Made by a program: the position numbers and the translations under genes. From assembly GCF_024758565.1 (NCBI RefSeq), contig NZ_CP079199.1, forward strand, positions 62,001 through 126,000: a DNA stretch of 64,000 bases, given 5' to 3'. Position 1 is the stretch's first letter. Every line of letters begins with the position of its first letter. This DNA comes from Mesomycoplasma ovipneumoniae (GTDB lineage: Bacteria; Bacillota_I; Bacilli_A; Mycoplasmatales; Metamycoplasmataceae). Of the stretch, positions 55,380 through 64,000 are shown one piece after another. The notes below the pieces were generated by a model. It was not told the origin of the DNA. It was given only the letters and a program-made list of their open reading frames with translations, and did not search any database.

Positions 55380-56444
55380 ATGAAAATAATAAGCGATTAT
55401 TTTAAATTTGAAGACTATAAAAACAGGGCAAAAGAGGAATTTCTTCCTAAATTAGATGAAATTATCAAGAAAAAACATTCAAACACTCTTGAAAAGCTTG
55501 CTGGATTACAAAGTGTGGCAAAAACACTTAATATTGTCTTGTCAATTTCATCCGTTTTAACTACGATTGCTATTATTGTTCATCTCACTTACCATAAAAA
55601 TTTTACTGGCGTCATTTTAGTAGCTATTCCCGGAATAATTACAATTGCTTCTACTTCTTACTTACGAGTCAAAAAAAAGCAAATTAGGTTAATTAACGAT
55701 GAAATTTCAAAAGACCTCGTAGATAGTTTTAAGCCAGAAGTTGCTTACAAAGCTGCCTTTTCAATTTTAGATAAAGGAATGGATTATTTAGGTTTTAATG
55801 ACCAAATTAGCAACAACGTTCTAATTTCAAGAAATGAAATTAGCGATCTTACTCCTGTTGAAATCATTGGCTCATCAAAGGCTTGAATTAGTGAAGTTAG
55901 GCCTCTGAAGGAATTATTAATTGATGAAAAATTCCATGTTAGTTTTACAAATGTCCACTGACAATGAGAAGAAAGAAAAAACAAAGAAACTGTGACAAGA
56001 GAAAGTTTTACTGGAATTTTAAAAATTGATACTTCAATTTTGGGTGAAAAGGCATTTGATTTTAAGCTTCTAAAACCAAGGGGTTGATTTTCTCAAAAAG
56101 ACAAAATCAAACTTGAAAACGAAGAATTTAACCAGATTTTTAATCCAGAATCAAATGACAGATTGAAAATCAGAAAAATGTATACACCTCTTGCAATGGA
56201 ACTTTCACTAAAAAGATATTTTGACCGTGATGGCGTTAAAGTTTTGGATGTTACCATTGAGTCCTCGGGAAATGCGGTCTATTTTACTTACAAATGTGAC
56301 TGAAATTTTATGTATGTTGATTTTCCAACATACATAAAAACCCCTGATGACTTTATTAATCACATTTTTAACGATTTTTTGCTTGACACTTACAGTTTGT
56401 ATTATCTTTTGTCTCTTATTTACGCTACTTTGTATTTGGATTAG
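55380..56444 (+). CDS. DUF3137 membrane protein, paralogue 2
   Basis: 354 residues, nearly identical to paralogue 1 except in the membrane segments (IVLSISSVLTTIAIIVHLTYH, IPGIITIASTSYL), where the two diverge most. The C-terminal half is almost unchanged at the DNA level, pointing to recent duplication or gene conversion. Intact when UGA is read as Trp. AAGGAGTAAAAA precedes the ATG. Confidence 0.82.
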
Positions 56445-56578
56445 TTAAAAACATAATATTTTCAAAAAAGCTTGTAATTTATAGGATTTTTTTAGCTATT
56501 TTTATTGAAAAATAATTAAAAAGTGAAAAAAAAAGTATTTTTATAATAATTCCTTTTAAAATTGACCAAGGAGTAAAA

Positions 56579-57655
56579 ATGAAAATAATAAGTGATTATT
56601 TTAAATTTGAAGACTATAAAAACAAGGCAAAAGAGGAATTTCTTCCCAAATTAGATGAAATTATCAAGAAAAAAAATTCAAGCTCACTTCAAAAAATTGC
56701 TGTATTGCAAAAAGAGTCAAAAAAACTTATCATTATTTTTTCAATTTCATTATTTTTAACTTTTATTATTGTTCTTGCTATTTCCTTGGCCGAAGCATAT
56801 ATTCACTTAATTTTTGCAATTATTCCGGGAATACTTACTTTTTTTTCTACTTTTCACCTTTGAAAGAAAAAAAGTGAAATTTGGTCAATCACAAATGAAA
56901 TTTCAAGAGACGTTCTAGTTAATTTTAGACCAGAAGATGCTTATAAAACTGCCTTTTCAATTTTAGATAAAGGAATGGATTATTTAGGTTTTAATGACCA
57001 ACCAAGCAACAAATTTCAAATTTCAGAAAACGAAATTATAAATTTTACTCCTGCAGGAACCAAAGGCTCATCAGATGCTTGAATTAGCGGAGTTAGACCT
57101 TTAAAAAAATTATTCATTGATAAAAAATTCCATGTTTCATTTACAAATGTCCACTGAGAATGAGAAGAAGAAATAGAAGACGAAGAAGGAGAAGTTAAAA
57201 CTGTGATAAGAAACAGTTATACTGGATTTTTAAAAATTAATACTTCAATTTTAGGCGAAAAGACATTTAATTTTAAACTTTTAAATGCAGGCGGATGAGC
57301 TTTTCAAGGAGACAAAGTCAAACTTGAAAATAAATTATTTAACAAGGTTTTTAGACCAGCATCAAATGATCAATTGAAAATTAGAAAAATGTATACACCT
57401 CTTGCAATGGAGCTTTCACTAAAAAGATATTTTGACCGTAATGGTGTTAAACTTTCTGATATTTCCATTCAATCTTTTCAAAATTCTATCTATTTTACTT
57501 ACAGTTGTAACTGAAATTTTATGTATCTTGATTTTCCAACATCAATAAAAAACCCTGATCATTTTATTAATCGCATTTTCAACGATTTTTTGACTGACAC
57601 TTACAGTTTGTATTATCTTTTGTCTCTTATTTACGCTACTTTGTATTTGGAGTAG
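56579..57655 (+). CDS. DUF3137 membrane protein, paralogue 3
   Basis: 358 residues, the most divergent copy. It has an acidic insertion (EEEIEDEEGEVKT, about residue 200) between the membrane region and the FTG/YTG domain (NSYTGFLKINTSILGEKTFNF). Same two-segment membrane topology, same charged start and same C-terminal tail ending LIYATLYLE. Many UGA Trp codons. AAGGAGTAAAA precedes the ATG. Confidence 0.82.
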
Positions 57656-57683
57656 TTAAAAACATAATATTCTCAAAAAACCT

Positions 57684-57830
57684 TGTAATTTATAGAATTT
57701 TTTCGATTTTTTTAATTGATTTTTAATTGAAAATATCATTAAAAAATCAATTAAAAAGACTAAACAGACAAATTTTTTCCGCTTTTCTAGTCAGGTCTAT
57801 ACTTACCAAATTTTGAAAAAATACATTAAA
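57684..57830. repeat. Left copy of ~150-bp duplication flanking element copy 8
   Basis: Contains TTGTAATTTATAGAATTTTT, a long inverted repeat (AATTGATTTTTAAT...ATTAAAAAATCAATT) and GACTAAACAGACAAATTTTT. It is repeated at about 58371-58530 with scattered differences (roughly 85-90% identity). Confidence 0.85.
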
Positions 57831-58329
57831 AAGCAAAATTATAAAATATCTAAACACTGGCAAAAATCAATTTATGGATAAAATAACAAAAATCATAAAA
57901 AAAACTACTATTTAAACTCAATGTAAATAGAAAACTCGTTTTTATTAAATTGAGCCTAAAAAAACATATGAAGTTTTGAAAGAACAATAATTAAAAGCCA
58001 TAAATTTGTAGATTTCTAAACGGTCAAATTTAAGGCATTCCACCATATTTAAAAATATAATGGATAATTCGCACTGTTTGATTTTATTATGACAAAAAAC
58101 ATAATTAATTCCCCCTTAATTCTAAAATCCAAATTTATTAATTATTCTTAAGTGAGATTCATTATAGCATAATTTAATTTTAAACCAAGTTTTTTTTTTT
58201 TTTTGAAAAGGTTAATTTTAAAATAATAAAAATTAAGATTTTAGACTAAAAAACCCGGATTTACAGGTATTTTTGCATATTTGTATTCACCAAAAAGTGA
58301 ATTTTTGCCATCAAACTGGGAAACTCAAG
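57831..58329 (-). mobile_element. Dispersed structured element, copy 8 (inverse orientation)
   Basis: The end CATCAAACTGGGAAACTCAAG (to 58329) is intact; the other end is truncated inside the spacer (AAGCAAAATTATAAAATATC). Minus strand order: A15 (58190-58204), AAGGGGGAATTAATTATG, an open frame of 17 codons (MFFVIIKSN...), and hairpins 1-3 (CTCAATTTAATAAAA...TATTTACATTGAG). Flanked by the ~150-bp duplication. Confidence 0.82.
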
Positions 58330-58370
58330 AAAAAAACTTTAACTTTATAAGCAAAAAGTAAAAAACCTTC

Positions 58371-58530
58371 TAATTTATAGCATTTTTGCATTTTTTTTAA
58401 TTGATTTTTAATTTAAAATATCATTAAAAAATCAATTAAAAAGACTAGACAGACAAATTTTTTTCCGCTTTTCTAGTCAGTTTATATTCAACCAAATTTT
58501 CTAAAAAAACACTTAAAAAGCATATAAATT
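58371..58530. repeat. Right copy of ~150-bp duplication flanking element copy 8
   Basis: Second copy of 57684-57830. The remaining sequence to the efp start (58531-58660) is AT-rich and carries the efp promoter region. Confidence 0.85.
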
Positions 58531-58660
58531 GCTAAATTTGTTTTTATAGCGTTTTTTGCTGTTTTAAATTTAACATACTTTATATTTTTAAATTTAATCG
58601 CTTTTTAAAATGCAATTTTATGGTACAATTGCTATTATTTCAAGTTTAGGAGGCGGTAAA

Positions 58661-59224
58661 ATGATTAATGTTAATGAATTTCGACCTGGAATCACCTTTG
58701 AATTTGAAGGTGAAATTTTTGTCGTAATTTCAGCTCAACATTCAAAACAAGGTCGCGGACAAGCAAACGTAAAAGCAAAAGTTAAAAATCTTCGCTCAGG
58801 ATCTACCACTATCAAAACATTTTCAGGTGGTGAAAGAGTTCAAAAAGCTCGTATTGACAAAATTACAATGGTTTTTCTATATAACGAAGGTCAAAATAGT
58901 GTTCTGATGGATGATTCAACTTATGAGCAAATTAGTATTGATAATGAAAAAATAGCCTGAGAACTCAATTTTTTATTTGAAGGTGTTAAGGTAAAATTGC
59001 GTAAATTTAATGATGAAATTTTAGATATTGAACTTCCACCAAAAATTGAATTAAAAGTTGCCTCAACATTTGATGCCGTAAAAGGTAACACAACAACAAA
59101 TCCAACAAAAAGAGCAACATTAGAAACTGGTTTTGAAATTGATGTTCCTTTATTTATTAAAGAAGACGAAATTATAGTTGTCTCAACTGAAGAAGGAAAA
59201 TATGTTTCAAGAGGAGGACAATAA
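58661..59224 (+). CDS. efp: Translation elongation factor P
   Basis: A 187-residue tRNA-shaped protein that relieves ribosome stalling at polyproline. Three beta domains: N-terminal KOW-like (MINVNEFRPGITFEFEGEIF), central OB and C-terminal OB (KGNTTTNPTKRATLETGFEIDVPLFI...DTREGKYV-like end VVSTEEGKYVSRGG). The tip of the first loop reads SKQGRGQANV, putting Arg at position 32 where Bacillus and E. coli have the modified Lys. The ATG at 58661 follows TTAGGAGGCGG. Transketolase follows after 1 base. Confidence 0.94.
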
Positions 59225-59225
59225 A

Positions 59226-61145
59226 ATGATTAAAGACACTAAAATAACTAACGCAGCAGAATTGGAAACAAAAGAAAAAGTTAAGAAATTCAACAAAAAG
59301 TTTAAACATCTTGAAGAATTAAGTGTAAATTCTTTAAGAATTCACAGTAACGAAGCAATAAATAAGGCAAATTCTGGTCACCCTGGTGTTGCAATTAGTG
59401 CTTCAAAAATGGTTTATGCACTTTTTCGTGATCATATAAATTTTGACATTAATGATCCAAACTGAATTAATCGCGACCGTTTTGTTTTGTCGGCAGGTCA
59501 TGCATCTTCGCTTTATTATTCACTTTTATATAGTTTAGGCTTACTAAAAAAAGAAGATCTTGAGAATTTTCGGCAAAAAAATTCAAAAACACCTGGGCAT
59601 CCAGAATACGGTCACACTGTTGGAATTGAGGCAACAACCGGTCCGCTTGGTCAAGGAATTGCAATGGCCGTTGGAATTGCCCTTGCTCAGTCACATTTAA
59701 ATGCAAAATTCAAAGAAATTAACCACTACACATATGTAATTTGCGGGGACGGCGACCTTCAGGAGGGAATTTCCTACGAGTCACTTTCACTAGCGGGACA
59801 TTTAAAACTTAAAAATTTCATTGTTTTGTATGACTCAAATGATATTCAACTTGACTCACCAGTAAGCGTTGTTTTTAGCGAAAATATGAAACAACGAATT
59901 GAATCTCAAGGTTTATTTTACCAATTGGTTCCAAAAGATGATGTAAAATTGATCTCCAAAGCAATTTCTAAGGCAAAAGCTTCCCGAAGACCAAGTTTTA
60001 TTGAAATCAAAACTGTTATTGGTCAAGGTTCAACTAAACAAAACACTACCGAAGTTCACGGTGCTCCGCTAGGAAATGACATTGTTAATTTAAAGAAAAA
60101 TCTTAAATGAAAATACAAAGAAGATTTTTATCTTGACCCAGAAATTAGCAGTCATTGGCAAAAAACACTTGTAAAAAGAACTCAGGCTAAAAAAGAAGCC
60201 TTTAAAATTTCGCCAGAACTTGAAGAATTTTTACAAAAAGGTCAAAATATTAATTTGGAAATTGATTTAGAGCTTCCTAAAAACCAGGCAACCCGTGCAA
60301 CATCAGCATTAGTTCTTGATTATATTTCCAAAAATGTTCCTTATTGAATCGGTGGATCAGCTGATTTATCAGTTTCAACAAAAGCAAAAGGTTCAGATGG
60401 TTATTTTAGTGACCAAAATTATCAAGGTCGAAACTTAATGTTTGGTGTTCGTGAATTTGCAATGAGTGCAATTGCAAACGGAATTGCCCTTCACTCAGTT
60501 TTACGTCCTTTTGTTTCAACATTTTTTGTCTTTGCTGACTATTTAAAGCCTGCTTTAAGACTCTCATCATTAATGAAATTGCCAGTAACTTATATTTTTA
60601 CTCACGACTCCTTGATGGTTGGCGAAGATGGACCAACTCACCAGCCAATTGAACAACTTGCTATGCTTAGATCAGTTCCTAATTTTGCTGTCTATCGTCC
60701 TGGTGATGAAAATGAACTAAAAGGAGCTTACGAGCTTGCTCTTGAAAGCAAAGATAAACCTTGTGCAATAATTTTAACTCGCCAAAATATCAAATCATTT
60801 GCCGAATCAAAAGATAATTTCAAATTTGGAGCCTACTTAGCACAAAAAAGCAAATCCAAATGAGCAATTATTGCCACCGGTAGTGAGTTAGGACTGGCAA
60901 AAGAAGTCACTCAAGAGTTAGACCTAAATTTAATATCCTTATCAAATTGACAAAACACACCAATTTGAGATCCAAATTTTGCAATTTCGCTTGAATTAGC
61001 TTCTACTTTTGGTTGAAAAGCACATGCAAAATACAATTTTGGTCATGATACCTTTGGAATGTCAGCCCCAGCAGAAGACATTCTTGATGAAATTGGCTTT
61101 CGAAGCAAAGATCTTGTTGAAAAAATTAAAAAAATTATTGCCTAA
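59226..61145 (+). CDS. tkt: Transketolase
   Basis: A 639-residue thiamine-diphosphate enzyme of the pentose phosphate pathway. N-domain: [42 protein letters not shown] and the ThDP motif [13 protein letters not shown]...[11 protein letters not shown]. Middle domain: [18 protein letters not shown] with the catalytic Glu, [21 protein letters not shown]-domain: [12 protein letters not shown] and [18 protein letters not shown]. Complete. GAGGAGG precedes the ATG; translation is coupled to efp. Confidence 0.96.
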
Positions 61146-61354
61146 TTTTTTTAATTAGCATATTAATTTACCAGCAATCTTGTTTTCTTTGAATTTTTAA
61201 AAAAATTCTAATAAAAAATAGAAAACTAGTTTTTTAGACTTAAAAAACAATCTTAACTAACAATTTAATAAGAAAAACAAACCTGATGGTAAAAAAATTG
61301 CATTATCTGCAATAGATTTTTACAAATAGTTATCTCTTTAGGTTAATTAATAAA

Positions 61355-62278
61355 ATGAACTTTTGGTCAAGAGCTGAAAAATTTCTAAATCTTAAAATAC
61401 CAAAAAAATTTTCAATGATCCCGATTTTATCTAATCTTGTGTATTTTTGACTTTTTTATTATTTAGTTTTTCGGTTGAACCCCAACAAGCAGAAAAGACA
61501 TTATTTTTTTCTTGTTTTACTTTACTTAATAAGCTACCCGTTTCCTTTTTTTGTGCTTGTTTTAGCACTAAGTTTAACTGATAATGGTTATTTCTTAAGA
61601 TCTTTTTATTTGAAAATTTTCAACAAGTATTTTTTAGCGCATTTGTTTGAAATAATTACTTACTTAATTTTTTATTTTCCATATTCATATGTTTGTAGTT
61701 TTTTGCAAAAAATATTCCATTTTTATTTAACAAAAAAAGTCAAACAAAAATTAGGTCAACTGAATCCAGAAAATAAATTCGATTTTTTAACTAACTTTGA
61801 TTATGATAAATATTATAAATTTGCATGTAAAAGAGAGCTTTATGATCGCTATTTTGAACATCAAAATTGATATAAACCTGATCAAAATGTTGAAAATATT
61901 ATTAAGTCAATAAAGAATTATAGCTGATGAAGCCAAGGCTATGTAGCTAGATATTATTGTCATATAATCTTGCAAATTTTTTTGTTTAATTCCGAAAGTT
62001 CAGAATTAAAAATCAATCAAAAAAACTGAAAATATTTTTTAATAATCTATTTTATTTTTACAACACTACATTTCATATTTTCATGAGCCTCTATATGAAT
62101 GTTTTTTGGATATACTCTTTGAAGCAAGTCAAATACTGAGGATCTTTATAAAGGACTTTTTGAAAGTGATGTTGTTTTTGTTATAGCATTAGCGTTTCCT
62201 GCGATAGGTTATAGTCTTATTCCTAGACTTTTTTATTATCCAAAGACGTGAGTAACATATTGACTATTTGAAAGTTAA
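61355..62278 (+). CDS. Multi-pass membrane protein, tandem copy 1
   Basis: 307 residues, Phe/Tyr/Trp-rich, with about five or six membrane segments (for example HYFFLVLLYLISYPFPFFVLVLALSL, HLFEIITYLIFYFPYSYVCSFL, YFLIIYFIFTTLHFIFSWASIW). Starts MNFWSRAEKFLNLKIPKKFS, ends VTYWLFES. Charged loop with LNPENKFDFLTNFDYDKYYKFA. No family is recognised. No strong Shine-Dalgarno. UGA Trp codons present. First of three adjacent paralogues. Confidence 0.75.
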
Positions 62279-62391
62279 AAATTACTTTAATTGAATTTTA
62301 AGCTACTTAAAAAAGGCAAATTATAAGTAAAACAATATAGTTTTTAGACTTTTTATATAAATTAGTGCTACATTATTTAAGGAAATTTAAA

Positions 62392-63309
62392 ATGAACTTT
62401 TGGTTAAGAGCTGAAAAATTTCTAAATCTTAAAATACCAAAAAAATTTTCAATAATCCCGATTTTATCTAATCTTGTGTATTTTTGACTTTTTTATTATT
62501 TAGTCTTTCGGATGAACCCTAACAAGAAAAGAAGACATTATTTTTTTCTTGTTTTACTTTACTTAATAAGCTACCCGTTTCCTTTTTTTGTAATTGTTTC
62601 ATTACTGAGTTTGAGTCATAATGGTGATTTTTTAAGATTTTTTTATTTGAAAATTTTTAATAAGTATTTTTTAATGCATTTGTTTGAAATAGTTACTTAC
62701 TTAATTTTCTATTTCCCTTATTCATATGTTTGTAGTTTTTTACAAAAATATTCAGTTTTTATTTAACAAAAAAAGTAAAACAAAAATTAGGTGGGCTAAA
62801 TCTAAAAAATAAATTCGATTTTTTAACTAACTTTGATTATGATAAATATTATAAATTTGCGTGTCAAAGAAAACTTTATAATCATTATGTTGAACGGCAA
62901 AATTGATATAATCCTGATCAAAATGTTGAAAATATTATTAAGTCAATACACTTATCACTGACAACATGGCTATGTAGCGAGATATTATTCTCATATAATC
63001 TTGCAAATTTTTTTGTTTAATTCCGAAAGTTCAGAATTAAAAATCAATCAAAAAAACTGAAAATATTTTTTAATAATCTATTTTATTTTTACAACACTAC
63101 ATTTCATATTTTCATGATACTCTATATGACTATTTTGGGGATATTTTCTTTGAAGCAAGCCAAATACTGAGGATCTTTATAAAGAACTTTTTGAAGGTGG
63201 AGTGGTTTTTCTTATAGCATTAATGTTTGCTGGGATGGGGTTTACTTTTATACCTCAACTTTTTTATTATCCGAAGACGTGAGTAACATATCGACTATTT
63301 GAAAGTTAA
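62392..63309 (+). pseudogene. Multi-pass membrane protein, tandem copy 2, frameshifted
   Basis: About 90% like copy 1 in DNA. A one-base loss in an A-run (CAAAAATATTC at about 62743 against CAAAAAATATTCC in copy 1) stops the frame at 62766 after 125 codons. A second deletion near 62945 again shifts the phase. The rest of the gene, including the VTYRLFES end, is still recognisable up to 63309. GGAAA precedes the ATG. Confidence 0.78.
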
Positions 63310-63420
63310 AAATTACATTAATTGAGTTTTAAGCAATTTAAAAAAGGCAAATTATAAGTAAATCAATATAGTTTTAGACTTTTTATAAAAATTAGCCTAC
63401 TTTATTCAAGGAAATTTAAA

Positions 63421-64000
63421 ATGGACTTTTGATCAACAGTTGAAAAATTTCTAAACATTAAAATACCAAAAAAATTTTCAAAAATGCCGTTTTTGACTAA
63501 TGCCTTGTATTTTAAACTTTTTTCTTTTTTAGTTTTTAAATTTAATCCTAATAAGCAAAAAAAGCATTACTTTTTACTTGTACTGCTTTACTTGATAAGT
63601 TTTTCGCTACCTTTTTTTGTAGTTGTTTTAACATTAATTTTAAGTCCTAATATTGATTTTTTAAGGACACCATATCTTAAAACTTTTAATAATTATTTGA
63701 TTACACTGGCTTTTGAAATAAGCACTTATTTAATTTTTTATATTCCATATTCGTATTTTTGTGGTTTTTTGCAAAAAGTATTCCATTTTTATTTAGCAAA
63801 AAAAGTAAAACAAAAATTGGGCAACCTAAACCCGCAAAATAAATTTGATTTTTTAACTGACCTTGATTATAATAAACATTATGAATTTGCTATAGGGCGT
63901 GTAACTTACTTTAGATCTGGGGTAAGTAAAACTGATAAAAATGATCCTAACAAAATAATACAAAATATTCTCGCAACATTTGAAAGTAGAGTTAACATAT
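63421..64000 (+). CDS. Multi-pass membrane protein, tandem copy 3 (runs off the window)
   Basis: Open from the ATG at 63421 to the window end (193 codons). Starts MDFWSTVEKFLNIKIPKKFS and keeps the FPYSY-like (YIPYSYFCGFLQKVFHFYL) and NPQNKFDFLTDLDYNKHYEFA motifs of copy 1, but is more divergent, so it is the older duplicate. Preceded by AAGGAAATTTAAA. Same topology as copy 1 in the part seen. Confidence 0.75.

Noticed and set aside
4247..58329. The dispersed repeats as a CRISPR array
   Set aside because: The units are 0.5-0.75 kb, far apart, in both orientations and without spacers; no cas gene is present.
9734..62278. Many genes that appear split at TGA codons
   Set aside because: TGA is Trp here. 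Fusing across it restores full-length conserved proteins (PepF, MgtE, pgk, tkt, alpha-like subunit), so these are not pseudogenes.
1..64000. tRNA and rRNA genes
   Set aside because: I looked for GC-richer islands with cloverleaf arms or rRNA core motifs and found none that I could support by eye; a tRNAscan-SE run would settle it.

Overview
The window comes from a wall-less mollicute, most likely a Mycoplasma (Mesomycoplasma) of the hyopneumoniae / ovipneumoniae / dispar / conjunctivae group. The DNA is very AT-rich, UGA reads as tryptophan inside nearly every long gene, lipoproteins with a terminal-Cys lipobox are frequent, and the F1-like X0 ATPase, MIB-MIP and P60/P80/HinT clusters are mollicute hallmarks. 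The species is an inference. No rRNA or tRNA gene was recognised.

Layout. 1-4.9 kb: a damaged surface- or accessory-gene region. A ~591-codon gene is split by an intact IS3-family element, next to a partial paralogue and a decayed remnant. 4.9-8.4 kb: amino-acid permease diverging from a DUF31 lipoprotein protease. 9.2-13.3 kb: HinT-P60-P80 operon (minus strand). 13.5-16.8 kb: a Cof-HAD/CoaE fusion followed by two primosome-type genes (DnaB/DnaD-like and a DnaI-like protein with a lost Walker A). 17.7-19.5 kb: oligoendopeptidase F. 19.7-25.9 kb: MIB and MIP (antibody capture and cleavage) with three downstream genes of unknown role. 27.3-28.4 kb: zinc alcohol dehydrogenase. 29.3-37.9 kb: a complete seven-gene F1-like X0 ATPase operon (minus strand). 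38-41.7 kb: HAD phosphatase, PQ-loop protein, MgtE, diadenylate cyclase. 41.9-44.9 kb: a 1003-residue tail-anchored protein built of Cys-rich repeats. 46-51.5 kb: phosphoglycerate kinase, RpiR regulator, fructose-type PTS permease, small membrane protein, ManA. 52-57.7 kb: lipoprotein, then three DUF3137 paralogues with LemA. 58.7-61.1 kb: EF-P and transketolase. 61.4-64 kb: three tandem copies of a multi-pass membrane protein, one decayed.

How the genes work together. MIB captures immunoglobulin and MIP cleaves it. The X0 ATPase is the machine thought to drive that cycle. Here the MIB-MIP operon and the ATPase operon are on opposite strands about 5 kb apart (MIP end to the terminator end of the ATPase operon), yet each begins behind the same unusual promoter, a run of 16 A directly before a TATAAT box. 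That suggests both are switchable by slipped-strand mispairing. The sugar genes form one import-and-entry module.

The most striking unexplained feature is a family of eight dispersed, non-coding elements (about 0.5-0.75 kb) found only between genes. Intact copies have ~20-bp inverted ends (CTGAGTTTCCCAGTTTGATG type). Inside they carry a poly(A) tract of 15-18 A, a promoter, a strong Shine-Dalgarno, usually a 4-5-codon micro-ORF starting MFF or MFL, and three conserved hairpins. At least six are bracketed by direct duplications of host DNA, about 20 to 160 bp long, that copy whole gene ends, terminators or promoter upstream regions. I know of no described system with this combination.
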